NCBI GenBank assembly: GCA_963803065.1 | Contig: CAWDKW010000004.1 | Span: forward strand, 124,001-188,000 | Direction of reading: 5' to 3' | DNA from: DASXMT01 sp963803065 | Lineage (GTDB): Bacteria > Actinomycetota > Acidimicrobiia > Acidimicrobiales > RAAP-2 | DNA length: 64,000 nt | Shown: piece by piece, positions 1 through 7,152 of the stretch | How positions within the stretch are numbered: position 1 is the first letter of the stretch | Layout: each line of letters starts with the position of its first letter | Position numbers and translations under genes: made by a program | Notes under the pieces: generated by a model | The model's input: only the letters and a program-made list of their open reading frames with translations | Database searches by the model: none | What the model was told of the DNA's origin: nothing

Positions 1-62
1 AGTTCGCCCCCACCCGAACCTTCAAGTTCCACGCCGGCCAAGAGCGGGCGGGAAGGCGCTGA
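1..62 (+). CDS. rpsS: 30S ribosomal protein S19, C-terminal end only
   Basis: Only the last 19 codons and the TGA stop (60-62) are in the window. They read FAPTRTFKFHAGQERAGRR, which matches the conserved S19 tail (E. coli has FAPTRTYRGHA). S19 binds 16S rRNA in the 30S head. Its place directly before rplV is the standard S10-operon order. The gap to the rplV start is one base. Confidence 0.9.
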   Translation, partial: FAPTRTFKFHAGQERAGRR

Positions 63-63
63 C

Positions 64-843
64 ATGCCTGGTGTGAAGACAAATGAGCGGGAGGGGACGC
101 GCGCCGTCCTCCGCCACACCCGGATCTCGCCGAACAAGGCCCGTCAGGTCCTCGACCTCATCCGCGGCCAGGATGTCGACCGTGCGGCCGAGATCCTGGC
201 CCTCGGGGACCGGGAGGCGGCGACCATCATCGGCAAGGTGCTGGCCTCGGCCGTCGCTAATGCCGTCCACAACGACGGGTTGAACGGTGAGGAGCTCTAC
301 GTCTCGGCCTGTTTCGCCGACGAGGGCAGCACCCTCAAGCGCTGGCGTCCCCGGGCCCGGGGTCGAGCCACCCGGATCCGCAAGCGCAGCAGTCATATCA
401 CCATCATCGTGAGCCGTATGCCCGAGGAGCGCCTGGTCCTCCGCCGGGCCAAGCAGGCCGCCACCGGCACCCAGCGCTCACGCCGGGTGGCCGGCTCCCG
501 CCGCCGACAGCGGTCCGAGGCCGAGACGACCCGGCCGGTGCCGTCGCCAGCGGTGGACGAGCTCGAACCGGACGAGGAGCTTGACGCCGTCGAGCCCGAC
601 ACCGACGACGAGGTCGAGGACTTCGACACCGACGACGAGGTCGAGGACTTCGACACCGACGACGAGGTCGAGGACTTCGACACCGACGACGAAGTCGACG
701 ACTTCGACACCGACGACGAGGTCGACGACTCCGACACAGAAGACGAGGTCGAGGCAGAGACGGCCGACGACGAAGGGGCCGACGCCCAGGCGACGTCGCC
801 CGACAAGACGAGCGGCGCACGCGCCGAAGAGAAGGGCAAGTAG
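64..843 (+). CDS. rplV: 50S ribosomal protein L22 (uL22) with long acidic C-terminal tail
   Basis: L22 binds 23S rRNA and lines the nascent-peptide exit tunnel. Residues 1 to about 120 are the normal domain, with the family motifs TRISPNKARQVLDLIRG near the start and RATRIRKRSSHITIIVS at its end. The protein is 259 aa, while the family is usually 110-130 aa. The extra part begins with a basic Arg/Lys stretch and becomes strongly acidic; from about residue 179 it consists of nine-residue repeats DTDDEVEDF or close variants. A GGAAGG about 6 nt upstream of the ATG supports the start. The gene lies between rpsS and rpsC, and its stop is followed directly by the rpsC ATG. The family call is certain; the tail's role is unknown. 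Confidence 0.95.
   Translation: MPGVKTNEREGTRAVLRHTRISPNKARQVLDLIRGQDVDRAAEILALGDREAATIIGKVLASAVANAVHNDGLNGEELYVSACFADEGSTLKRWRPRARGRATRIRKRSSHITIIVSRMPEERLVLRRAKQAATGTQRSRRVAGSRRRQRSEAETTRPVPSPAVDELEPDEELDAVEPDTDDEVEDFDTDDEVEDFDTDDEVEDFDTDDEVDDFDTDDEVDDSDTEDEVEAETADDEGADAQATSPDKTSGARAEEKGK
598..759 (+). repeat. 27-bp in-frame tandem repeat inside rplV
   Basis: Six consecutive 27-bp units start at 598, 625, 652, 679, 706 and 733. The first three are identical, units 4 and 5 differ at a few positions and unit 6 is degenerate. Each unit encodes DTDDEVEDF or a close variant. The period is a multiple of three, so copy-number change keeps the frame. Confidence 0.95.
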
Positions 844-1806
844 ATGGGCCAGAAGGTCAACCCGTACGGGTTCCGCCTCGGCGTGACCACCGATTGGAAG
901 TCGCGGTGGTTCGAGGAGCGCAACTATCAGAACTGCGTGATCGAGGATTGGAAGATCCGCGACTTCCTCATGTCGCAGCTCGAGTCGGCGGCCGTCAGCC
1001 GCATCGAGGTGGAGCGCACCCGTGACCGCCTCCGGGTCGACATCCACACCGCCCGCCCGGGCATCGTCATCGGCCGCCGGGGGTCCGAGGCGGACCGCCT
1101 GAAGAAGAAGATCGAAGAGATCACCGGCCTGGTCAACCGCATCCAGCTGAACATCCAGGAGATCAAGCAACCCGAGCTCGACGCCGCGCTCATCGCCCAG
1201 GGAATCTGCGACCAGCTGGCCCGACGAGTCGCCTTCCGCCGGGCCATGAAGCGGGCCATCCAGACGGTCCAAAAGGCCGGTGCCCTCGGCGTCCGCGTCC
1301 AGTGCTCGGGCCGGCTCGGTGGGTCGGAGATGGCCCGGAAGGAGTCCTACCGGGAAGGCCGGGTGCCGCTCCATACCCTCCGGGCCGACATCGACTACGG
1401 CTTCCGTGAGGCGAAGACGACCTTCGGCCGCATCGGCGTGAAGGTGTGGATCTACAAGGGCGACATCCTCCCGTACAAGATCTCCTCCGAGGAGAAGATC
1501 AACCGGGAAGCGGCCATGGCTGTGGGCGAGACGTCCGGGCAGGGCGCGCCGCCGCGCCGGCTCATCACCGCCGGGGGTGGCCGCCGGCGGGCCGAGCAGG
1601 GCGCACCGGGCAGCGTGGTCGTGGGCGACGGTGCCGGTGAGTCGCCCGAGGTGCCCGAGGGCATGGTCGATCGGGACACCGCCGACATCGTCGCCACCCC
1701 CGACGTGCCCGACGAGCTCGAGCGCATCCTCAGCGAGGACGAGGAGATCGAGCGCCGGACCCGCGAGCACCACGAGACGCCGCACTTCCGCAAGGAGGTC
1801 GACTGA
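844..1806 (+). CDS. rpsC: 30S ribosomal protein S3 (uS3) with C-terminal extension
   Basis: S3 is a 30S head protein at the mRNA entry site. The start MGQKVNPYGFRLGV is the family signature. A type-2 KH domain lies around residues 40-110 (GIVIGRRGSEADRLKKKI), followed by the S3 C-terminal domain, which ends near WIYKGDILPYK. The protein is 320 aa against a usual 210-280 aa. The last hundred or so residues form a charged extension rich in Glu, Asp and Arg. The ATG follows the rplV stop directly, and the stop is one base before the rplP GTG. Confidence 0.96.
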   Translation: MGQKVNPYGFRLGVTTDWKSRWFEERNYQNCVIEDWKIRDFLMSQLESAAVSRIEVERTRDRLRVDIHTARPGIVIGRRGSEADRLKKKIEEITGLVNRIQLNIQEIKQPELDAALIAQGICDQLARRVAFRRAMKRAIQTVQKAGALGVRVQCSGRLGGSEMARKESYREGRVPLHTLRADIDYGFREAKTTFGRIGVKVWIYKGDILPYKISSEEKINREAAMAVGETSGQGAPPRRLITAGGGRRRAEQGAPGSVVVGDGAGESPEVPEGMVDRDTADIVATPDVPDELERILSEDEEIERRTREHHETPHFRKEVD

Positions 1807-1807
1807 C

Positions 1808-2245
1808 GTGTTGATGCCCCGCAAGGTCAAGCACCGCAAGCAGCAACGCGGCCGGATGACCGGCGCAGCCAAGGGCGGTGCCACCGTCAACTTCGGTGAC
1901 TTCGGTATCCAGGCCCTGGAGCCTGGCTGGCTCACCGCCCGCCAGATCGAGGCGGCCAGAATTGCCATGACCCGCCACGTCAAGCGCGGTGGCAAGGTGT
2001 GGATCCGGGTGTTCCCGGATCGGCCGGTCACCCAGAAGCCGGCCGAGACCCGTATGGGCTCGGGCAAAGGGAACCCGGAGCACTGGGTCGCCGTGGTCAA
2101 GCCGGGCCGGATTCTCTTCGAGCTGGCCGGCGTCGAGCAGCAATTGGCCAAAGAGGCCATGGAGCGCGCCATCCAGAAGCTCCCGTTCAAAGCCAAGTTC
2201 GTCGTACGTCCCGGCACGCACGGGACGCCGGAGGTCCAGGTCTGA
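1808..2245 (+). CDS. rplP: 50S ribosomal protein L16 (uL16)
   Basis: L16 sits near the A site and peptidyl-transferase centre of the 50S subunit. The protein is 145 aa, normal for the family. It begins MLMPRKVKHRKQQRGRM when read from GTG 1808, which matches the usual ML-x-P-(K/R) start better than the ATG at 1814. Later motifs GKVWIRVFPDRPVT and MGSGKGNPEHWVAVVKPG are diagnostic. The stop overlaps the rpmC start as TGATG, which suggests translational coupling. Confidence 0.95.
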   Translation: MLMPRKVKHRKQQRGRMTGAAKGGATVNFGDFGIQALEPGWLTARQIEAARIAMTRHVKRGGKVWIRVFPDRPVTQKPAETRMGSGKGNPEHWVAVVKPGRILFELAGVEQQLAKEAMERAIQKLPFKAKFVVRPGTHGTPEVQV

Positions 2246-2754
2246 TGGCCACCGCAGCCGACATTGTGGAGCTCGACGTCGACGAGCTCGAGGTCCGTCT
2301 CAACGAGTCCCGGCGTGAGCTCTTCAACCTCCGTTTCCAGCTGGCTACCGGCCAGCTGGACAACTTCTCCCGGATGCGCCACGTCCGCAAGGACATCGCC
2401 CGTCTCCTCACCGAGATCCGGGCTCGGGAGATCGCCGAGGCCGAGGGGCTGGCCATGGAAGACATTCCCGTCCACCAGGCCGCGGCCCGCCAGCGGGCCG
2501 AGGACAAGGCCCTGGGCCGGACCAGGGTGCCCGCAGCCGAACGGCGGGCGGCCGAACGGGCCGAGGAGAGCGACGCCGAGGGGGCCGAGGCCGAGGGCGC
2601 GGAGGTCGAGGCCGAGGGCCGGGACGCCGAAGCCGAGGGCGGGGAGGCCGAAGCCGAGGGCGGGGGCGCCGACGACCAAGGAGCCACGGCCGACACGGTG
2701 GCACCCACCGCACGGGCCGGGGCTGCCGACGACGATGTGGAGGAAGAGGGCTGA
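2245..2754 (+). CDS. rpmC: 50S ribosomal protein L29 (uL29) with long acidic tail
   Basis: L29 lies at the rim of the polypeptide exit tunnel next to L23. Residues 8-70 hold the normal helical-hairpin domain (ELEVRLNESRRELFNLRFQ, then FSRMRHVRKDIARLLTEI). The protein is 169 aa, whereas L29 is normally 60-80 aa. From about residue 110 the sequence is low-complexity Ala/Glu/Gly with repeated EAEGGEAEAEG blocks, ending in DDDVEEEG. The base use fits the neighbours, so the tail looks genuinely coded. Both ends overlap neighbouring genes by one base (TGATG). The tail's function is unknown; it parallels the acidic tail of L22. Confidence 0.93.
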   Translation: MATAADIVELDVDELEVRLNESRRELFNLRFQLATGQLDNFSRMRHVRKDIARLLTEIRAREIAEAEGLAMEDIPVHQAAARQRAEDKALGRTRVPAAERRAAERAEESDAEGAEAEGAEVEAEGRDAEAEGGEAEAEGGGADDQGATADTVAPTARAGAADDDVEEEG

Positions 2755-3032
2755 TGGCCGACGAGTCGACGACCGACGAGCGGGCGAACCGCCGCAAGGT
2801 CCGTGAGGGCATTGTCGTCTCCGACGGCATGGACGCCACCGTGGTGGTGTCCGTGGTGGAGCGAGTGCGCCATCCCCGCTACGGGAAGACGGTGCAGCGG
2901 ACCAAGCGCCTCTACGTCCACGATCAGGAGAACACGGCCAAGGTGGGGGACCGGGTCCGAGTGGTGGAGACCCGACCTCTGTCGAAGCTGAAGCGCTGGC
3001 GCCTGGGCGAGGTCCTGGAGCGGGCCCGATGA
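2754..3032 (+). CDS. rpsQ: 30S ribosomal protein S17 (uS17)
   Basis: S17 is a primary 16S rRNA-binding protein of the small subunit with an OB fold. The 92-aa protein shows the family motifs KVREGIVVSDGMDATVVV and HPRYGKTVQRTKRLYVHD, followed by GDRVRVVETRPLSKLKRWRL. A charged N-terminal segment of about 12 residues precedes the core. The start overlaps the rpmC stop (TGATG), and the 3' end overlaps rplN by four bases. Confidence 0.96.
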   Translation: MADESTTDERANRRKVREGIVVSDGMDATVVVSVVERVRHPRYGKTVQRTKRLYVHDQENTAKVGDRVRVVETRPLSKLKRWRLGEVLERAR

Positions 3033-3397
3033 TCCAACAGGAATCCCGACTTCGGGTAGCCGACAACTCCGGGGCCAAAGAGGTGCTCTGCATCAAGGTG
3101 CTGGGCGGCTCGCGCCGCCGGTACGCCTCGATCGGGGACGTCTTCGTGGCCACGGTCAAAGACGCCATCCCCGGCGCGGCGGTGAAGCGGGGTGACGTCG
3201 TCAAGTGCGTCGTCGTCCGCACCAAGAAGGAAAAGCGTCGGCCCGACGGCAGCTACATCCGTTTCGACGAGAACGCCGCCGTCCTGATCAACGACCAGAG
3301 CCAACCACGTGGGACCCGCATCTTCGGCCCGGTCGGCCGCGAGCTGCGCGACAAGCGCTTCATGCGGATTGTCTCACTTGCACCGGAGGTGTTGTGA
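3029..3397 (+). CDS. rplN: 50S ribosomal protein L14 (uL14)
   Basis: L14 lies at the subunit interface and contacts 16S rRNA helix 14. The protein is 122 aa, exactly the usual length, starting MIQQESRLRVADNSGAKEVL. The internal motif FDENAAVLINDQSQPRGTRI and the end RFMRIVSLAPEVL are diagnostic. It overlaps rpsQ at the ATGA junction and rplX by one base, as in other spc operons. Confidence 0.97.
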   Translation: MIQQESRLRVADNSGAKEVLCIKVLGGSRRRYASIGDVFVATVKDAIPGAAVKRGDVVKCVVVRTKKEKRRPDGSYIRFDENAAVLINDQSQPRGTRIFGPVGRELRDKRFMRIVSLAPEVL

Positions 3398-3702
3398 TGC
3401 GAATCCGCAAGGGAGACAAGGTCGAGGTCATCTCGGGCAAGGACAAGGGCAAGCGGGCCGATGTCGTCCGGGCCATCCCGTCCGAGGGCCGCGTCATCGT
3501 TGAGGGTGTCCACGTGGCCAAGCGTCACGCCAAGCCCACCCGTGCCACCATGCAGGGCGGGGTCATCGACAAGTTCATGCCCGTGTCCGTGTCCTCGGTG
3601 GCCATCGTCTGCGGCTCCTGCGGCCCGACGCGGATTGGCATGCAGATCGACGACCAGGGGCGCAAGGTGCGTGTCTGCCGCAAGTGCGGAGGTGAGCTGT
3701 GA
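3397..3702 (+). CDS. rplX: 50S ribosomal protein L24 (uL24)
   Basis: L24 is an assembly-initiator protein near the exit-tunnel mouth. The 101-aa product starts MRIRKGDKVEVISGKDKGK, the KOW-motif signature, and continues through GRVIVEGVHVAKRHAKP. The C-terminal half has two CxxC pairs (CGSC, CRKC), suggesting bound zinc. The ATG overlaps the rplN stop (TGATG). The 3' end overlaps rplE by four bases. Confidence 0.96.
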   Translation: MRIRKGDKVEVISGKDKGKRADVVRAIPSEGRVIVEGVHVAKRHAKPTRATMQGGVIDKFMPVSVSSVAIVCGSCGPTRIGMQIDDQGRKVRVCRKCGGEL

Positions 3703-4274
3703 TGACCCCCGTCGTGGGCGCGACTCGTCCTCGCCTGAAGAACCGCTACGACAACGAGGTGCGGACCCAGCTCCAGGAGACCCTGGGACTGGCCAACGTC
3801 ATGGAAGTGCCGCGCTTGTCCAAGATCGTCCTCAACATGGGCGTGGGCCGGGCCACCCAACAGAAGTCCCTGATCGAGGGGGCCATGGCCGACCTGGAGA
3901 CCATCACCGGGCAAAAGCCCGTGGTCACCCGGGCCAAGAAGTCGATCGCCGGGTTCAAGCTCCGTGAGGGCCAGGAGATCGGGGCCAAGGTGACCCTGCG
4001 GGGCGACCGGGCCTGGGAGTTCCTCGACCGCCTGATCGCCACGGCCATCCCCCGCATCCGTGACTTCCGGGGCTTGTCTCCGAGATCCTTCGACGGACAC
4101 GGCAACTACACCTTCGGGGTCACCGAGCAGCTCATCTTCCCCGAGGTCGACTACGACCGCATCGACACCACCCGAGGCATGGACATCACCATCGCCACCA
4201 CTGCACGTACCGACGACGAGGGCCGGGCACTCCTGGCCGCGTTCGGTTTCCCGTTCCGACAGGAGAACCAGTAA
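3699..4274 (+). CDS. rplE: 50S ribosomal protein L5 (uL5)
   Basis: L5 binds 5S rRNA in the central protuberance and contacts P-site tRNA. The 191-aa protein shows the L5 signature VPRLSKIVLNMGVG, then PVVTRAKKSIAGFKLREGQ and the C-terminal block FPEVDYDRIDTTRGMDITI. Length is normal for Actinobacteria. The ATG overlaps the rplX stop, and the stop is four bases before rpsZ. Confidence 0.97.
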   Translation: MMTPVVGATRPRLKNRYDNEVRTQLQETLGLANVMEVPRLSKIVLNMGVGRATQQKSLIEGAMADLETITGQKPVVTRAKKSIAGFKLREGQEIGAKVTLRGDRAWEFLDRLIATAIPRIRDFRGLSPRSFDGHGNYTFGVTEQLIFPEVDYDRIDTTRGMDITIATTARTDDEGRALLAAFGFPFRQENQ

Positions 4275-4278
4275 CCCC

Positions 4279-4464
4279 ATGGCGAAGAAGGCTCTGATCG
4301 AGAAGCAACAGCGCACTCCGAAGTTCAAGGTGCGCGGGTACACGCGCTGCCGTCGGTGCGGGCGACCGAAGTCCGTCTACCGCAAGTTCGGCCTGTGCCG
4401 CATCTGCCTGCGGGTGATGGTGCACGCGGGCGAGATCCCCGGCGTGACCAAGGCCAGCTGGTGA
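4279..4464 (+). CDS. rpsZ: 30S ribosomal protein S14 type Z (zinc form)
   Basis: S14 is a small-subunit head protein. This is the short zinc form: 61 aa with a CRRC pair and a CRIC pair forming a Cys4 zinc knuckle, and the family end HAGEIPGVTKASW. It begins MAKKALIEKQQRTPKFKVR. The zinc-free long form is absent here. The gene lies between rplE and rpsH as expected. Confidence 0.96.
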   Translation: MAKKALIEKQQRTPKFKVRGYTRCRRCGRPKSVYRKFGLCRICLRVMVHAGEIPGVTKASW

Positions 4465-4480
4465 GGGGAGGAGACGACCG

Positions 4481-4885
4481 ATGACGATGACCGATCCCAT
4501 CGCCGACATGCTCACCCGCATCCGGAACGCCAACACGGCCCATTTCGACACGGTGAAGATGCCGGGGTCGAAGCTGAAGGAGTCCCTGGCCGCCATCTTG
4601 GTCGACGAGGGCTACATCAGCGGCTTCGAGGTGAACGACAACGTGGACAAGCCCGGACGGACCCTCGAGATCACCATGAAGTACGCACCGGACCGCGCCC
4701 GGACCATCTCGGGGATCAAGCGGGTGTCCAAGCCCGGCCTGCGCATCTACGCCCGGGCCGACAAGATGCCCCGGGTCCTCGGGGGGATGGGCGTGGCCGT
4801 CGTGTCGACGTCCAAGGGTCTGATGACCGACCGTGAGGCCCGCAAGCGCCGCATGGGCGGGGAGGTTCTCTGTTATGTGTGGTAA
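4481..4885 (+). CDS. rpsH: 30S ribosomal protein S8 (uS8)
   Basis: S8 binds the central domain of 16S rRNA and in many bacteria also represses its own operon. The 134-aa protein begins MTMTDPIADMLTRIRNAN and ends KRRMGGEVLCYVW, both typical. A GGGAGGAG block about 8 nt before ATG 4481 supports that start; an ATG two codons later would give the more usual MTDPIADM start. A 51-bp gap separates it from rplF, one of the larger gaps in this cluster. Confidence 0.96.
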   Translation: MTMTDPIADMLTRIRNANTAHFDTVKMPGSKLKESLAAILVDEGYISGFEVNDNVDKPGRTLEITMKYAPDRARTISGIKRVSKPGLRIYARADKMPRVLGGMGVAVVSTSKGLMTDREARKRRMGGEVLCYVW

Positions 4886-4936
4886 CCGTGCGCTGTCCTC
4901 GAACCGGTCCCCGGCCGGATGGAGAGGTGGTCGCTG

Positions 4937-5479
4937 ATGTCTCGTATTGGACGATCGCCCATCCCCGTCCCGTCCGGCGTGTCCGTGGCGCTGTCGGAGA
5001 ACAACCGGGTCACGGTCAAGGGGCCCCAGGGCGAGCTGGCCCGCATGCTTCCGGCCGTCATCACCGTCCGTCAGGACGGGGACCAGCTGGTGGTGGAGCG
5101 ACCCGACGACCAGCGGCAGAACAGGGCCCTCCACGGCCTCACCCGCTCGCTGGTGGCCAACATGGTGGTCGGCGTGACCGCCGGCTACACCAAGGAGCTG
5201 GAGATCGTCGGGGTCGGGTACCGTGCCGTCCCCAAGGGCGCCGGCGCTCTGGAGCTGGCCCTCGGCTACTCGCACCCGGTCAACGTGAGCGCACCCGACG
5301 GCGTGACCTTCGAGGTGCCCACCCCCACCCGCATCATCGTGAAGGGGATCGACAAGGAGAAGGTCGGCCAGGTGGCGGCCGACATCCGAAAGCTCCGCAA
5401 GCCCGAGCCCTACAAGGGCAAGGGCGTCCGGTACGCCGGTGAGCGGGTCGTCCGCAAGGCAGGGAAGGCAGCGAAGTAA
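4937..5479 (+). CDS. rplF: 50S ribosomal protein L6 (uL6)
   Basis: L6 binds 23S rRNA near the GTPase-associated centre. The 180-aa protein starts MSRIGRSPIPVPSGV; ATG 4937 is chosen over an in-frame ATG at 4919 because it gives the conserved N-terminus and follows GGAGAGG. The L6 signature PEPYKGKGVRYAGE is near the C-terminus. The stop overlaps the rplR start (TAATG). Confidence 0.97.
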   Translation: MSRIGRSPIPVPSGVSVALSENNRVTVKGPQGELARMLPAVITVRQDGDQLVVERPDDQRQNRALHGLTRSLVANMVVGVTAGYTKELEIVGVGYRAVPKGAGALELALGYSHPVNVSAPDGVTFEVPTPTRIIVKGIDKEKVGQVAADIRKLRKPEPYKGKGVRYAGERVVRKAGKAAK

Positions 5480-5844
5480 TGGGACGTGCAACCGATCACA
5501 AGCTCGAGCTCCGGCGCCGGCGCCACTCGCGGGTCCGGCGGCGGATCACGGGCACGGCCGAGCGGCCGCGCCTGGCCGTCTTCCGGTCCAACAAGCACAT
5601 CTCCGCCCAGCTCATCGACGATCAGGCCGGGCGCACCGTCGCCGCCGCCTCGACGGTGGAGGGCGACCTCCGGGGCAAGCCGGGCAGCAACATCGACGCG
5701 GCCAAGGCCGTGGGCACGCTGGTGGCCTCACGGGCCAAGGCGGCCGGCGTCACCACCGTGGTCTTCGACCGGGGTGGATTCACCTACCACGGACGGGTCG
5801 CCGCGTTGGCCGACGCCGCCCGTGCCGAAGGACTGGAGTTCTGA
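5479..5844 (+). CDS. rplR: 50S ribosomal protein L18 (uL18)
   Basis: L18 binds 5S rRNA and anchors it in the 50S subunit. The 121-aa protein has the conserved RRRRHSRVRRRITGTAERPR and RLAVFRSNKHISAQLIDD blocks, and ends VFDRGGFTYHGRVAALADA, all diagnostic. One-base overlaps with rplF and rpsE indicate a tightly coupled operon. Confidence 0.96.
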   Translation: MGRATDHKLELRRRRHSRVRRRITGTAERPRLAVFRSNKHISAQLIDDQAGRTVAAASTVEGDLRGKPGSNIDAAKAVGTLVASRAKAAGVTTVVFDRGGFTYHGRVAALADAARAEGLEF

Positions 5845-6392
5845 TGGCCGAGCTGCAATACGAAGAGCGCACCATCCGGGTCAACCGGGTGTCCAAGGTG
5901 GTCAAGGGCGGCCGACGGTTCTCCTTTGCCGCCCTGATGGTGGTGGGCGACGGGAACGGGAACGTGGGCCTCGGGTACGGCAAGGCCAAAGAGGCGGGCC
6001 TGGCCGTACAGAAGGGCATCGAAGAGGCTCGCAAGAACGTCTTCGAGGTGCCCCTGGCCGGCTCGACCATCACCCACCCCATCGTGGGCGAGAGCGGCGC
6101 CGGCCGGGTCATGCTCAAGCCGGCGGCTCCCGGCACCGGCGTGATCGCCGGGGGCGCAGCGCGGGCCATCCTGGAGATGGCCGGCATCCGGGACATCCTG
6201 GCCAAGTCGCTCGGCTCCTCCAACGGGATCAACGTGGCCCACGCCACCATCGCCGGGCTGAAGGGCCTGAAGCGGCCCGACGAGATCGCCGTCCTCCGGG
6301 GCAAGCAGGCCGACGACGTCATCCCCCCCGGCGTGCTCCAGGCCTACCGGGAGCGGCGCCGTGAGGGCGACCTGTTCACGGAGGTGAGCTGA
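5844..6392 (+). CDS. rpsE: 30S ribosomal protein S5 (uS5)
   Basis: S5 takes part in decoding fidelity and lies near the mRNA entry channel. The 182-aa product has the N-terminal double-stranded RNA-binding motif (VVKGGRRFSFAALMVVGDGN, GLGYGKAKE) and the S5 C-terminal block PGTGVIAGGAARAILEMAG. Length is slightly above the E. coli protein. The start overlaps the rplR stop (TGATG). Confidence 0.97.
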   Translation: MAELQYEERTIRVNRVSKVVKGGRRFSFAALMVVGDGNGNVGLGYGKAKEAGLAVQKGIEEARKNVFEVPLAGSTITHPIVGESGAGRVMLKPAAPGTGVIAGGAARAILEMAGIRDILAKSLGSSNGINVAHATIAGLKGLKRPDEIAVLRGKQADDVIPPGVLQAYRERRREGDLFTEVS

Positions 6393-6394
6393 GC

Positions 6395-6634
6395 ATGGCC
6401 GCGTCGACGTCGACCGATCCGGGCACCTCGACCGGCTGGATCCGGGTCACCCAGGTCCGCTCCGGCATCGGCACCAAGCCCAAGCACCGGGGTACCCTGC
6501 GTGCTCTGGGGCTACGTGGCGTCGGTCGCACCAACGTGCTGCCCGATCGCCCGGAAATCAGGGGGATGCTGGCCAGGGTGCCCTTTTTGATCGAGGTCAC
6601 CCCGGCCCGTGAGGACGAGAGAGGTGCTCGATGA
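6395..6634 (+). CDS. rpmD: 50S ribosomal protein L30 (uL30)
   Basis: A small 50S protein, absent from some bacterial lineages. The 79-aa product holds the L30 pattern WIRVTQVRSGIGTKPKHR then TLRALGLRGVGRTNVLPD in residues 13-60. The N-terminus has about 12 additional Ser/Thr-rich residues. It overlaps rplO by four bases (ATGA). Confidence 0.94.
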   Translation: MAASTSTDPGTSTGWIRVTQVRSGIGTKPKHRGTLRALGLRGVGRTNVLPDRPEIRGMLARVPFLIEVTPAREDERGAR

Positions 6635-7119
6635 AGGTCCATGAGCTACGACCACCGGCCGGGTCCACCCGGCCGCGCCGCCGGGTCGGCCGGGGCATCG
6701 CCGGCAAGGGCGGCAAGACCGCAGGCCGAGGGACCAAGGGCCAGGCGGCGCGGGGCCAGATCCCTGCCGGGTTCGAGGGTGGCCAGCTGCCGTTGATGCA
6801 GCGGATCCCCAAGCTGCGAGGGTTCAAGAACCCGTTCCGGATCGAATACACACCGGTCAACGTCGGCGCCCTCAGCGCCGTCGACGGCGACCTGGCCGAC
6901 CTGGCCGCGCTGGTGGCGGGCGGACTGGCCAAGAAGAACGCCCTGGTGAAGATCCTCGGAGGAGGCGAGCTGTCCCGCCCGATGCGGGTCGAGGCCCATG
7001 CCTTCTCCAAGTCGGCCGAGGCCGCCATCACCCGCGCCGGTGGCTCGGTGACAGTGGTGCCGCTGCCCTTCGGCAGCGGCCGCCCGCCCGCCAAGGGCAA
7101 CGCGCTCACCAACCGGTAG
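6631..7119 (+). CDS. rplO: 50S ribosomal protein L15 (uL15)
   Basis: L15 is a late-assembly 50S protein. The 162-aa protein shows the Gly/Arg-rich N-terminus RPRRRVGRGIAGKGGKTAGR followed by GFEGGQLPLMQRIPKLRGFK, the L15 signature. The start overlaps rpmD, and secY begins 33 bp downstream, the usual spc order. Confidence 0.96.
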   Translation: MKVHELRPPAGSTRPRRRVGRGIAGKGGKTAGRGTKGQAARGQIPAGFEGGQLPLMQRIPKLRGFKNPFRIEYTPVNVGALSAVDGDLADLAALVAGGLAKKNALVKILGGGELSRPMRVEAHAFSKSAEAAITRAGGSVTVVPLPFGSGRPPAKGNALTNR

Positions 7120-7152
7120 CATCGACCGACCGAAGGGCGTCGAGGGGCACGC

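Noticed and set aside
478..3225. A 915-codon open frame on the minus strand across rplV-rpsQ
   Set aside because: It is antisense to six certain ribosomal-protein genes; long antisense frames are expected at this GC content because stops are rare. No family likeness in the translation.
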